Below are positions 16,181 to 25,609 of a stretch of DNA of 64,000 nucleotides, one piece after another (the stretch's first letter is position 1; each line of letters opens with the position of its first letter). The translations under genes were made by a program, and so were the position numbers. This DNA is from CAVSIS01 sp963814875. GTDB taxonomy: Bacteria > Acidobacteriota > Thermoanaerobaculia > Thermoanaerobaculales > Sulfomarinibacteraceae. The stretch lies in NCBI GenBank assembly GCA_963814875.1, contig CAWFFJ010000035.1, forward strand, positions 1-64,000, given 5' to 3'. Below the pieces are notes generated by a model. That model had not been told where the DNA came from, made no database searches, and saw nothing but the letters and a program-made list of their open reading frames with translations.

Positions 16181-18197
16181 GGCTTCGTGTGACCTCGAGC
16201 TCGGCTGCGGCTGCGGCCCGGCCGAGCCCTTCGACCTCGCCCGGTGGTGGCGCGTCGGGGTCGGTCTCTTGATCGCCGCCAACGCGATGACGATCAGCCT
16301 CGCACTGCACGCATCCGAGGTCACGGCCGGTGATCGCCGCGGCCTCAACCTCGCCCTTGGCGCCCTCGCACTGGTCTCGCTCCTGCTGCTCGGATGGCCG
16401 CTGGCTCGGGGGGCGTGGTCTGCGATGCGGCGGCGCAGGATCGCCATGGAAGGGTTGTTCTTGCTCGGCGTGACCGGTGCCTTTGCCGGGTCCGTCCTGG
16501 GGGCGGTCACAGGAGTGGGGGAGACCTATTTCGAGACCGTGTGCATCCTGCTCGCGGTGTACTCATTCGGCCAGCAGCTCGCGGCAGGGGCCGAACGGCG
16601 GGCGCTTGGAGCGACTCTCGCCTGGGCGCCGGGGCAGACCGAGTGCATGGTGCTCGGCGATCACGGGGAGCCGGTTCGGATCGCGGTTTCCGAACTTCGC
16701 GTCGGAGACGTGGTCGTGGTCGAACCAGGCGAGACCATCGCCGCAGACGGCGTGGTCGTTGCCGGCGAAGCATTCGTCCGCGAAGCCGAGATGACCGGGG
16801 AGCTGCAGGCGGCGGTCCGGCGATCGGGGGACCGGGTGTGGGCCGGCACCCACGCGGTCGACGCAATGCTCCACGTTCGCGCCACCGCGTCCGGCGGCCA
16901 ACGACGGATCGACCACATCGTCGACGCGGTCGAGCGGGCGAGGGCGATCCCGTCATCGCTGCAGAGCCAGGCCGATCGCGCGGTCGCGTGGCTGCTGCCG
17001 GCTGCTGTCGCCATCGCAACCGTGACCGGTATTGCATGGACGGCCGGGGCCGGATGGCGGGCCGGTCTGTTCAACGCGATGGCGGTGCTGCTAGTCGCCT
17101 GCCCGTGTGCGTTCGGGCTCGCGACTCCGCTTGCGGTGTGGACCGCGGTCGGACGCCTCGCCGCCCGCGGCATCGTCCTGCGCGGCGGTGACGCCCTCGA
17201 GCGACTGGCGGCGGTCGATACCGTCGTCTTTGACAAGACCGGCACACTGACCGAGGCCCAGGCGAGCCTGCTCGACTTCGCTGTAGCGGGCCCCGATCCG
17301 GCAGACGTCCGGGCCATGGTCGCGGCGGTCGAGCGCGCCGGTCGGCACCCGGTGGCGGCGGCTCTGGCCGGGATCGGGGAGGCGGGCTCGTTGCAGGTCG
17401 AGGGGCTCAGGATTCTCCCTGCCATCGGTGTCGAGGCGTGGGTGCGGCGGCCGACGGGCGAACCGCCGGTGAGGATCACGGTCGGCGCCGCCGACCGCCT
17501 CGATGTCGAGACACGTCCGGAGTGGCGTGAGCTCGCCTCGCGCCTGCGACCGGCGCCTTTGGCGCGGCTCGTGGTCGCGCTCGCCGATGGGCGGCCGGTG
17601 CTCGCCGCGGCGATTGACGAGCGCCTTCGCTCGAGCTGGCCGGAGAGCCTCGATCGTCTTCGCGAACTGGGCCTCGCGACAGTCGTGCTCACCGGAGACC
17701 GCGCCGAGCGCGCGGCCGCCACTGCAGCGGACGAGGTTCTTTCCGGGTTGGCGCCCGAGGCCAAGGTCGCCGAGGTGCGTCGGCGCCGGAGGGAGGGCGC
17801 AACGCTGCTCTACGTCGGGGACGGAGTCAACGATGCGGCCGCGATGGCGGCGAGCACTGTCAGCATCGGTGTCTCCTCCGGCGCCGAGCTCGCAGCCGAG
17901 GTCGCCGATGCGACCTGGTTCGGGGGAGACCTTCGAGTGCTGCCGTGGACGCTCGAACTGGCCCGCGCCGCGGTGCGCGGGATCCGCTCGAACCTGTGGA
18001 TCGCGGCGGGCTACAACCTGGTCGGGGTGGGCCTTGCGGTGGCGGGTTTCCTCCACCCGGTGACCGCGTCGGTCTTGATGACCTGCTCGAGCCTGGTGGT
18101 GACCTGGCGCGCTACGGCCGGGCTCCAGGCGGATCAGGTCGAAGCAGAACGGGCGGCCGTGGCGACGGCGGTCGCGACCGAAGGAGCTACCGCATGA
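16173..18197 (+). CDS. ccoI: copper-type P1B ATPase (CcoI-like)
   Basis: The 674-residue pump has the P1B core. The membrane ion site is CPC (residues 310-312, in LLVACPCAFGLATPLA), the phosphorylated Asp is residue 354 (VVFDKTGTLT), and an HP motif (RAGRHPVAAALAG) and the hinge YVGDGVNDAAAMA are present. No N-terminal heavy-metal-associated CXXC domain is seen; instead a short Cys-rich start (CDLELGCGCGP) may bind copper. In cbb3 operons CcoI exports Cu(I) for assembly of the CuB site. The GTG start overlaps the end of ccoP, and the stop overlaps the next gene by ATGA, supporting one operon. Confidence 0.9.
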   Translation: MAEASCDLELGCGCGPAEPFDLARWWRVGVGLLIAANAMTISLALHASEVTAGDRRGLNLALGALALVSLLLLGWPLARGAWSAMRRRRIAMEGLFLLGVTGAFAGSVLGAVTGVGETYFETVCILLAVYSFGQQLAAGAERRALGATLAWAPGQTECMVLGDHGEPVRIAVSELRVGDVVVVEPGETIAADGVVVAGEAFVREAEMTGELQAAVRRSGDRVWAGTHAVDAMLHVRATASGGQRRIDHIVDAVERARAIPSSLQSQADRAVAWLLPAAVAIATVTGIAWTAGAGWRAGLFNAMAVLLVACPCAFGLATPLAVWTAVGRLAARGIVLRGGDALERLAAVDTVVFDKTGTLTEAQASLLDFAVAGPDPADVRAMVAAVERAGRHPVAAALAGIGEAGSLQVEGLRILPAIGVEAWVRRPTGEPPVRITVGAADRLDVETRPEWRELASRLRPAPLARLVVALADGRPVLAAAIDERLRSSWPESLDRLRELGLATVVLTGDRAERAAATAADEVLSGLAPEAKVAEVRRRRREGATLLYVGDGVNDAAAMAASTVSIGVSSGAELAAEVADATWFGGDLRVLPWTLELARAAVRGIRSNLWIAAGYNLVGVGLAVAGFLHPVTASVLMTCSSLVVTWRATAGLQADQVEAERAAVATAVATEGATA

Positions 18198-19060
18198 AAA
18201 AGGTGCAGCGTGACCTCATCATCGGCTCGGTCCTCGGGACTGGGGTGGTCCTACAGGGTGTCGGCGTCGCTCTGCTTGCCAGGCTGACGAGCGGAGCAGC
18301 ACTCCAGATGCTGGTCGTCAGTGCCGCGCTCGGGCTGCTGACCGCTCAGGCGTGGCGGGTGCGGATGCGGCTCAACCACCGTGTCGACATGCTGCTCGTG
18401 ATGGGTGCTCTCGGTGGCCTCGGCATGCTCGCGGGTTGGTGGGTCGATCTCGGGTTCCAGGCCCCGCCGGTCGGGGCGTCGTTCCACGCTGCGATGGGAC
18501 ACGGGGGGCACGCCGGCATGATGCCTGGGATGACTCCGGCTGGCGTCCCGGTTGATCCCCACACACAGCACACGATGCAAATGGCGGAGCCTCCCGCATC
18601 GGGCTCAGCGGAGCACGGTGACGGGAGCGCGGCCGCGCCCGATCATCACGCGAGGTCTGCGAGCGCGGCACATTCGGTTGGACCGTTCGCGATGGTGACG
18701 ACGTGGATGACGGGATTGATGCTGGCGTTCGCGATTCCCGCGGGGGTGCTGTTGACCCGCTGCGCACGGCTGGCGCGGACCGGATGGCGTCGGTGGGTGT
18801 CGACCCATCTGGTCGGAAACGCGGTGATGGTCGTCGGCATGATCGTCGTCGGCCACCGGCTCGGACCTGCCCTCGGTGCGTTCACCGGTTCGAATGTACT
18901 CGGCGGCCACATCGCGATGCTGCTCGGGATGCTCGTCGGCATGGAGGCGGGGATGTTCGTGGGCGAGGCTGTGCTCGGATTGGCGCCATGGCACGAGTGG
19001 AGCTGGAGAGAGGACTGGGATGCGACCTTGACCGCGGCGACCCGTCGCGGTCCGGCGTGA
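18194..19060 (+). CDS. His/Met-rich multi-helix membrane protein at the end of the cco operon
   Basis: The 288-residue protein has about three helices at the N-terminus, then a soluble loop of about 80 residues rich in His and Met (AAMGHGGHAGMMPGMTPAGV, TQHTMQMAEPP, PDHHARSASAAH). Three further helices follow with many Met residues (GGHIAMLLGMLVGMEAGMFV). Such loops bind copper in many copper-handling proteins, and the gene overlaps the copper ATPase, so a role in copper delivery or storage for the oxidase is plausible. I do not recognise the family, and this function is inferred from composition and position only. Confidence 0.7.
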   Translation: MKKVQRDLIIGSVLGTGVVLQGVGVALLARLTSGAALQMLVVSAALGLLTAQAWRVRMRLNHRVDMLLVMGALGGLGMLAGWWVDLGFQAPPVGASFHAAMGHGGHAGMMPGMTPAGVPVDPHTQHTMQMAEPPASGSAEHGDGSAAAPDHHARSASAAHSVGPFAMVTTWMTGLMLAFAIPAGVLLTRCARLARTGWRRWVSTHLVGNAVMVVGMIVVGHRLGPALGAFTGSNVLGGHIAMLLGMLVGMEAGMFVGEAVLGLAPWHEWSWREDWDATLTAATRRGPA

Positions 19061-19180
19061 CCCGGGACCGGGTCGATCGCCCTCGCCACTCGTAGTGCGG
19101 TCGGCGCAGCCGCTGATGCCGTGTCCTCTCGGTTTCGCATCCGACGTGTGTAGAGTTGGCGGTGCGATCGGAGGCGCGTC

Positions 19181-20062
19181 ATGAAGGTCGTCCTGATCAC
19201 TGGATGTTCGAGCGGCATCGGCCTCGCCACCTCTGCTTACCTCGCGCGCCGAGGATTTCGGGTCTTCGCAAGTGCTCGCCGACCTCAGGGCTCTCCGGGC
19301 CTCGAGCAGCTGCGGACCGAGGGTGTGCCGCTCGCGGGTGTACTCGCCCTCGACGTGACGGTTCCCGACTCGGTACAGGCTGCGGTCGAGCGCGTGCTCG
19401 AGCAGGCGGGGCAGATCGACGTGCTGGTCAACAACGCCGGTCTCGGCGGCAGTGGTCCAGTCGAGGAGCTCAACCTGGACGACGCCCGGCTGGTCATGGA
19501 GACCAACTACCTGGGCGCGGTGCGGATGATCCAGGCCGTGCTGCCGGCAATGCGGCGCCGGGGCAGCGGCACGATCGTGAACGTCTCGTCGATGGCCGGA
19601 CGTGTGGCCTTGGCGGCGTTCGGCCCCTACGCGGCCTCGAAGGCTGCCCTGGAGAGCCTCAGCGAATGCCTCGCTCAGGAGGTCGCCAGCTCCGGCATCC
19701 GGGTCGCCGTGGTCGAGCCGGGAGTGATCGCGACGCCGATCTTCGCCAAGGGCGCCAGGGTGATGGAGGAAGGTTCGGCCTACCCCGCGGCGCGCCGGAG
19801 GTTGCGGGCATTGTTCCACACACAGCTGCGCTGCCAGCGGCCTCCCGAACTGGTCGCGGAGGTCATCGAACACGCGATCGTCACCGACAGACCGAAGCTC
19901 CGATACTTGGTCGGCGGTGAGGCCGAGGCGTTGATCGGCGGCCGCAGTCGCGTCAGCGACGAAGAGTGGGTCGCACTCGGCGCCATCGAGGACGACGAGG
20001 TGTACTTCGACGCAGCGTCCGGAGTGTTCGGCGAGGATCTCTTCAGGGGCCGTACAACGTGA
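19181..20062 (+). CDS. short-chain dehydrogenase/reductase (SDR)
   Basis: A classical SDR of 293 residues. The NAD(P) site is TGCSSGIGLATSAYLARRG, the structural motif NNAGLGG, the catalytic Ser lies in VNVSSMAGRVAL and the Tyr/Lys pair in YAASKAAL; PG motif VVEPGVIATPIF follows. An Arg after the second strand (SARRP) favours NADPH, though substrate specificity is not readable. The C-terminus is longer than in minimal SDRs. It overlaps the 3' end of the M64 peptidase gene on the opposite strand by 20 bp. Confidence 0.88.
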   Translation: MKVVLITGCSSGIGLATSAYLARRGFRVFASARRPQGSPGLEQLRTEGVPLAGVLALDVTVPDSVQAAVERVLEQAGQIDVLVNNAGLGGSGPVEELNLDDARLVMETNYLGAVRMIQAVLPAMRRRGSGTIVNVSSMAGRVALAAFGPYAASKAALESLSECLAQEVASSGIRVAVVEPGVIATPIFAKGARVMEEGSAYPAARRRLRALFHTQLRCQRPPELVAEVIEHAIVTDRPKLRYLVGGEAEALIGGRSRVSDEEWVALGAIEDDEVYFDAASGVFGEDLFRGRTT

Positions 20063-23051
20063 AGTCGAATGCCTTGGTGAGGAAGACCGCCATCTGGTTG
20101 CGTGCGAGCGCGGCCGCCGGACAGTAGCTGTCGCCGCCGCAGCCGGCGGTGATCTCTTCCGCCGCGATGTAGTGGATGAACGGGCAGCCCGGATCCTCCG
20201 GTGGAACGTCGGCGAACACCGAGCTGCCGCCGAGGACGCAGTCGTAGGCGCCCATCCCGGGAACGGTTCCGCTCGTTGGGACGCTGCCGCCAGTGAGGGC
20301 CTTGGCCAGGAGGACCGCCATCTGCCAGCGGCTCACGACCGACGCCGGGCAGTAGTTGTCGTTGCCGCAGCCAACGGTGACGGCTTCGGCCGCGATGTAG
20401 TGGATGAACGGGCAGCCCGGATCTTCGGGGAGAACGTCTGAGAACACCGAAACCCCGCCGGGCGAGCAGTCGTAATCGCCGAATCCGGGAACTGTCCCCG
20501 TGGAGGCCGGTACGCCGCCGGTCATCGCACGGGCGAGGAAGACGGCCATCTGCCAGCGGTTCACGCTCGCGGACGGGCAGAATGTCGTTTCGCTACACCC
20601 TGCAGTGAGACCGCTGTGGAGAAGGGTCTCGACGTAGCGATAAGCAAACGCACCCGGTGGCACGTCGCTGAAGCTGTGACCGATGTGGAGCGTCTGGGGC
20701 GCGGCACCGCCGCCGGTGAGCGACTCGTCGAAGCCTGCGTCCCAGTGGAGGGCGGGCCGTGCGGTGGGGTCGGAGACCCGGAGCAGGTAGCAGTCGCCGG
20801 TCGCGCTGTGGCAGTCGGAGGTGGCACCGCTCGCAAGGGTGCTGTAGGCGGCCTCGGCATCCACGATGGAGTAGGTCGCGCCGGCAGGGCCGGAGAATGC
20901 CGAAGCGACGCCGACGGCAGTCAGCTCTGCACCGGCGTTGTGCCACGCCGGGGCGACCACCACCGTTTCCCCGGGCTCGAGCACGCCGTTGAGATTGCCG
21001 TTCGAACCGGGTTCCACGTCGGCATCGACCGAGAGCGCCACCGGCGCGAGCGCGACGTCGAAGGTGGCCGTGACGGTGCGGGCCGCATCCATCGTGAGGA
21101 TGCAGGGATCTATCCCGGAACAGCCTTCACCGCTCCACCCGGCGAAGAGGCTGCCCCCTGAGGCTGCGGCGGTGAGGGTGACCGACGCGCCTTCAGCGAA
21201 GTCCGCGGTGCAGGCGTCTCCGCAGTCGATGCCGGCCGGGTCGCTGGTGACCCTTCCCGAGCCTGTGCCGGCCAGCTCCACCGTCAGCGGTTGAATTGCC
21301 CCGGCGTTGACGACGACGCTCCAAGTGACGGTGTCGCGGTTGGCGCCAACACGCGCCGGCTTGACGAAGTTGGTGTCAGCGGTGAGTTCGCAGCTCAGGG
21401 TGTAGGTCCCGGCGATCGCGAAGTCGCGCTGGTAGGTCGGACCGACCGAAGACACGACAGTCGGGTCCGGGAAGCCGGGTCCCTGCAGTCTCCAGACGTA
21501 GCTGTTGGTCACGCCGTCGCCGATCGAGACGCGGGGAGAGACCTCGAAGGTCAGCGGTTCGTCGACACCGACAGTGGCCGGACTCGGAGGAGAAGCCGAC
21601 TCGATCGGCGCGGTTGGGGCGACCCGGGCATGACCGAAGGTCACCAGCGACCAGCGCTGGTTGCAGACCTCACAGAAGGGCTGGTAGAGGCTGCGCATCT
21701 CGCAGTTGTCCTTGGGCCGGAAGATGCACTGCGTGTAGTACTCGGCTCCAACCCGCGGCGTTCCCAGATCGGGGATCCACTCCGGCCAGGCCCCATTGAC
21801 TCCGTTCATCGATGTGTTGATCTCGCCGGCACTGGTACCGCACGCTGAGGTTGAGGTGTACTCGTCGTCGAGACCGCCGAGAGAGTGCCCGAGTTCGTGG
21901 ATGGCGACCTCGATTGCAGCCGTGTTGCCGGCGGAGTACACCGCCCGGTAGCCTCCGCAGCCGCCGTACCTGGCGGTGTTGACCATGATGATCGTCTTGT
22001 CGACTGCAGGCGCGCGAAGCTCCGCCGCGGCAATGTTGGCGGTCGAGGTCACGTCGCAGGTGCCGGACCTGGTGCCGTAGTAGAGGCAACGGTTCTCGCT
22101 GTCGCCGCAGGTGTGGACCAGGTTCGGGAAGCCGGTGTTCATCGCGGTGTCGACCACAATGCTGCAGTCGCACTGGTCGGTGCCGCTCGCAGTGGAGTAG
22201 GCGTACACCAGGATGTAGTTGAGGAACGGGTCATGCTCGTGATACGGCGTCTTCGCCCTGAAGCCCGCGACCAGCGATTGGAAGTGGCTCTGCATGAGCG
22301 CCTTCTGCGCGTAAGTGTAGCCGTCGGGAACGACAACGACGTTGATGCGCTTCGCGGACTCGTCCTCGTTGCCCTGAACGGTATAGATGTCGGGGTCGCC
22401 GTACTCCTCGGGCCAGTGAACCGCGCCCAAGGTCTGGTCGGGTGCGGTGCCGAGATCGTCGCGGCGGGCCGGTGCGAGCTCGATTCGGGCAGATGGGTCG
22501 AGCCGGACGACGCCGATCGTGCGCCGGCCAGGGCCTTCGTCGTCGTCTCTGGCAAGGACCACAACCTCGAGGCGGTCAAATCCGGGCAGGTCGGGGAGCT
22601 CGACGATCAGCGACTCGACGTGGAGACGGATCGTGTCTCCTTCCACATGCGCCCCGGCGTCTTCGTCGTGGTCCAGGCACAGGCCGGGGACGTCCAGGGG
22701 TTGGGTGAAGTGCTGTCCATCTGCGCCGAGCAGCACGAGCTGCAAGTGCGTCGCGCGGGACGGCGGCATGACCGTCGCTGAGGCCACAGGGAGCCGGCGC
22801 TCGAACGGGCGCGGCATGACGCGGGTGCCGAGCACCTCGACACGGTTCCGGCCGATCAGAACGGCTGCGGTCAAGGTCCGCTCCGAGAAGCGACCGATCG
22901 GACCACCGCCCACCAGTCGGACCAGCTGCGGCTGCAGCTCGGCGGATGACTCGGTGGCGTCAGCCGGCAGACCTGGAGCGAGCAGGATCGCGGCGGCGGC
23001 CAAGAACATGAGACAGGTTCTGTTGTCGGGACGACGTCGATGCGTTGTCAT
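20043..23051 (-). CDS. secreted M64 (IgA peptidase-like) metallopeptidase with C-terminal S-layer-like repeats
   Basis: About 1002 residues: signal peptide (LMFLAAAAILLAPGLPADA), an N-terminal beta domain, then the M64 catalytic domain with the zinc motif HELGHSLGGLDDEY at residues 385-398 and several Cys pairs. A PKD-like domain follows (LTFEVSPRVSIGDGVTNSYV), then a bacterial repeat domain (FAEGASVTLTAAASGGSLFA). The C-terminus has three repeats of the form F-x-D-V-P-P-E-D-P-G-C-P-F-I-H-Y with YCPA-x(4)-R-x-Q-MAVF, similar to SLH units for cell-surface attachment. A secreted, surface-anchored protease is the likely role. ATG 23051 opens the signal peptide. Confidence 0.85.
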   Translation of the reverse strand: MTTHRRRPDNRTCLMFLAAAAILLAPGLPADATESSAELQPQLVRLVGGGPIGRFSERTLTAAVLIGRNRVEVLGTRVMPRPFERRLPVASATVMPPSRATHLQLVLLGADGQHFTQPLDVPGLCLDHDEDAGAHVEGDTIRLHVESLIVELPDLPGFDRLEVVVLARDDDEGPGRRTIGVVRLDPSARIELAPARRDDLGTAPDQTLGAVHWPEEYGDPDIYTVQGNEDESAKRINVVVVPDGYTYAQKALMQSHFQSLVAGFRAKTPYHEHDPFLNYILVYAYSTASGTDQCDCSIVVDTAMNTGFPNLVHTCGDSENRCLYYGTRSGTCDVTSTANIAAAELRAPAVDKTIIMVNTARYGGCGGYRAVYSAGNTAAIEVAIHELGHSLGGLDDEYTSTSACGTSAGEINTSMNGVNGAWPEWIPDLGTPRVGAEYYTQCIFRPKDNCEMRSLYQPFCEVCNQRWSLVTFGHARVAPTAPIESASPPSPATVGVDEPLTFEVSPRVSIGDGVTNSYVWRLQGPGFPDPTVVSSVGPTYQRDFAIAGTYTLSCELTADTNFVKPARVGANRDTVTWSVVVNAGAIQPLTVELAGTGSGRVTSDPAGIDCGDACTADFAEGASVTLTAAASGGSLFAGWSGEGCSGIDPCILTMDAARTVTATFDVALAPVALSVDADVEPGSNGNLNGVLEPGETVVVAPAWHNAGAELTAVGVASAFSGPAGATYSIVDAEAAYSTLASGATSDCHSATGDCYLLRVSDPTARPALHWDAGFDESLTGGGAAPQTLHIGHSFSDVPPGAFAYRYVETLLHSGLTAGCSETTFCPSASVNRWQMAVFLARAMTGGVPASTGTVPGFGDYDCSPGGVSVFSDVLPEDPGCPFIHYIAAEAVTVGCGNDNYCPASVVSRWQMAVLLAKALTGGSVPTSGTVPGMGAYDCVLGGSSVFADVPPEDPGCPFIHYIAAEEITAGCGGDSYCPAAALARNQMAVFLTKAFDFTLYGP

Positions 23052-23333
23052 GGCTTCCTGCTCCCCGAGCATGGTAGCTCAGGTCGTGGTGGCGACCCGT
23101 GTTGTGTGCCATCCATGGACTCTGAATGGCACCAACAGGAGTCAGCGCGAGGGCTCATCCCGACGCCGATTCGTCGCGAGGAGCCGGCCCGCGCGACGCC
23201 TGGGGCCTCGACCTTTTGCGGCGCGGCGCTGTAGGGAACTCGACGCCAAGTCAACGTGACGCGGCACGCGATGCGAGTTAGTCTAGAGGAGGAGGGCGAG
23301 GTCGGTGCGCCGAAGGGGCGCAAAGGAGTGGAC

Positions 23334-23579
23334 ATGAAGGGTCGTGGCGTTCTGATTGTGCTCCTTGTCGCGGCGGGTGTGGTGGGCGCAGCTCTCGCCC
23401 TGCGTCCTCGTCGGCGCAGGGTTGTGAGAATGGGCGCGTATGTCGGCAACCCCGACAGCATGGTCCTGCACCGCACGGAGTGCCGGCAGTACGAGGCATC
23501 CGACGAGGCTCCGGCCTTTGGCGATCGCGAAGAGGCGATTGCGATGGGCTATCGCCCGTGCGGCATCTGTCAGCCCTGA
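23334..23579 (+). CDS. small membrane-anchored protein with an Ada-like metal-binding tail
   Basis: One helix (VLIVLLVAAGVVGAALAL) precedes a basic stretch and a short C-terminal domain: YVGNPDSMVLHRTECRQYE followed 20 residues later by GYRPCGICQP. The spacing V-x-H-x(3)-C ... G-Y-R-P-C-x-x-C is that of the small zinc-binding domain found in Ada and after some nucleases. The product has 81 residues and starts at an ATG behind AAGGAG. Function unknown. Confidence 0.7.
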   Translation: MKGRGVLIVLLVAAGVVGAALALRPRRRRVVRMGAYVGNPDSMVLHRTECRQYEASDEAPAFGDREEAIAMGYRPCGICQP

Positions 23580-23695
23580 CGGAGGCTGCCGAGGAGAGGC
23601 GACGGTCGTGAAACGACGCGACGGGCGCGGGCGGGTGTGGAGACCACAGACGCCCGACGTCGGTCGCGTTCGGTCGGACGGGGACGGGATCTGAC

Positions 23696-25609
23696 GTGCT
23701 GCTGCCCGTCGGTCACGATCTCGCGACCGTCCGCCGCCTCCCCTGGGTGACGTTCTCGATCATGGCCGTGTGCGTACTCGCATGGATCCTCACAGCGCTC
23801 TCACCAGATACCTCAGAGCTTCCAGTTGACCGGGCGGAACGCACCGCAGTCGAGTTTGCGATCGACCACCCCTACCTCCAGATTTCCTCGGAGCTCAAGG
23901 GTGCGACCTGGCTCGCCCTGCGCCAGCAGGAGCGTCCGGCGTCAGAAAGACCGGACCCCGCGACGCTCCGTAGCGAACAGCTCGAGCTCGACCGGCTGAC
24001 CGAAGCGTTCCGGAAGCTGCGCGACGCGCATCTCTTTTTCCGATGGGGCCTGGTGCCGGCGCGCCCGCACCTGGCCGCATTCATCACCCACACCTTCATG
24101 CACGCCGGTTTCCTGCACCTGCTCGGCAATATGTTCTTCCTTTACCTGGTGGGCCCGTGGGTCGAGGACGCGTGGGGTCGGCCGCTGTACGCTGGCTTCT
24201 ACCTCGCTGCAGGTGCTGTCGCCGCGCTCACCTTCATCGCCCGCCACCCGACCCTGGACGAGCCGCTGATCGGGGCCTCCGGAGCGATTGCGGGGGTCAT
24301 GGGCGCGTTCGCCGTCCGCTTCTGGAGCGCCCGTATCACCTTTTTCTACTGGCTCTTCTTCCTCAAGATCTACACCGGGACGTTCACCGCGCCAGCGTGG
24401 GTGATGCTCGCCCTGTGGTGGCTGCGCGAGCTGGCCTACTCGCAGGGTTTGTGGGCGATGGCCGGCATCGGCGACATCGGTCAGGTCGCCTTTTTCGCCC
24501 ATGTCGGCGGGTTCGCCTTCGGCGTCGCCGTGGCGCTGTCCGTGCGCGGGCTTCGCGTGGAGGAGAGGCTGATCGAACCGGCCCTGGAGCGCACGCGGGT
24601 GGTCCACGACGCCTCCGGAGTCGAACGGGCGCTCGAGCTCGCGCGGCAGGGCCGCCCCGACGAGGCGACGGCATCGCTCGTCGGCCTGTTGGAGGCGAGT
24701 CCCGAGGATCCCGACGCCGCCTTGGCCCTGTGGCGGGTCGCGTCTGCGACCGGCCGGCGAGCCGAGCTCGCCGGCCGCCTTCTGCCGGCGTTTGCAGCGG
24801 CTGCACGTCGCGGTGACGCGGGGCTGGCGAGCGCGTGCTGGCGCGAGGTGATCGGCGTTCTGGGACCTGATCGCGTGGAGCCTGCAGTCGCCGTTCGTGT
24901 CGCCGAGCAGCTCGCCGATGCCGACCTTCCGGCTGACGCGGACGCGACCCTCGACTGGGTGCGTCCCTCGATCGGCCCAGGCGCCCCGGTCGGGCAGCTG
25001 GTACGGCTGGCCCGGTTGGCGGATCGGCTCGCCGTCCCGGCCCCGTTTGCGCGGCTCGCGCTGGCGCACCCCGAGCTCACTCCTGACGAACGGGTCGAGA
25101 TGCGGGTTCTCATGGGGCGCGGACCGGGAGCGTCCGTCAGTGTTGTCGGGGTCGACGGAGGAGCAGCCGCCCAGAGTCCGCCCGCGCGAGGATCTCGGCT
25201 GCACGTCGTCGCGGCCCGTCCCATCGCTCTCGCCGACGGCGTTCTCGAGCTCGAGGTGGCGGGGAAACGCCGCAGGCTCCGGCTCGACACCGTCGAGCGC
25301 TGCGTCGGCGCCATCATCGCCGAAGCCGGGAGCCGACCGTACCTGGTCCTCGACCTGGTCCTGACGGTCGGGAAGGGCGGAGGCGAGTCTCTCCGTGCGG
25401 TACGGGTGACGAGCCGCGACGCGGACCCTTGCGGGCTGGTCGGCGGACAGGATCCGGTGGCGGCGTTCGGACGCCTTGGCGGGATGCTGTCTGCCGGCTG
25501 CAAGGCATCGGCATCGGCGCCAGCGTCCGACCCTCGCGCCTGGCCTCGCTTCGCGCAGGTGGGCGAGTACGAACGCGCCGTCGTGAACGGTGTGCTGCCT
25601 ACCTGTTGA
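23696..25609 (+). CDS. rhomboid-family intramembrane serine protease with long cytoplasmic extension
   Basis: The N-terminal 300 residues form a rhomboid core. HAGFLHLLGNMFFLYLVGPW carries the conserved His and Asn, IGASGAIAGVMGAF the catalytic Ser, and FFAHVGGFAFG the catalytic His. The insert before the core (about residues 40-110) is charged. After the last helix come about 330 residues with TPR-like helices (ALELARQGRPDEATASLVGL) and a C-terminal beta region, not part of the usual rhomboid. The 637-residue length is thus unusual. The start is a GTG. The 3' end overlaps a minus-strand lipoprotein gene by 11 bp. Confidence 0.85.
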   Translation: MLLPVGHDLATVRRLPWVTFSIMAVCVLAWILTALSPDTSELPVDRAERTAVEFAIDHPYLQISSELKGATWLALRQQERPASERPDPATLRSEQLELDRLTEAFRKLRDAHLFFRWGLVPARPHLAAFITHTFMHAGFLHLLGNMFFLYLVGPWVEDAWGRPLYAGFYLAAGAVAALTFIARHPTLDEPLIGASGAIAGVMGAFAVRFWSARITFFYWLFFLKIYTGTFTAPAWVMLALWWLRELAYSQGLWAMAGIGDIGQVAFFAHVGGFAFGVAVALSVRGLRVEERLIEPALERTRVVHDASGVERALELARQGRPDEATASLVGLLEASPEDPDAALALWRVASATGRRAELAGRLLPAFAAAARRGDAGLASACWREVIGVLGPDRVEPAVAVRVAEQLADADLPADADATLDWVRPSIGPGAPVGQLVRLARLADRLAVPAPFARLALAHPELTPDERVEMRVLMGRGPGASVSVVGVDGGAAAQSPPARGSRLHVVAARPIALADGVLELEVAGKRRRLRLDTVERCVGAIIAEAGSRPYLVLDLVLTVGKGGGESLRAVRVTSRDADPCGLVGGQDPVAAFGRLGGMLSAGCKASASAPASDPRAWPRFAQVGEYERAVVNGVLPTC

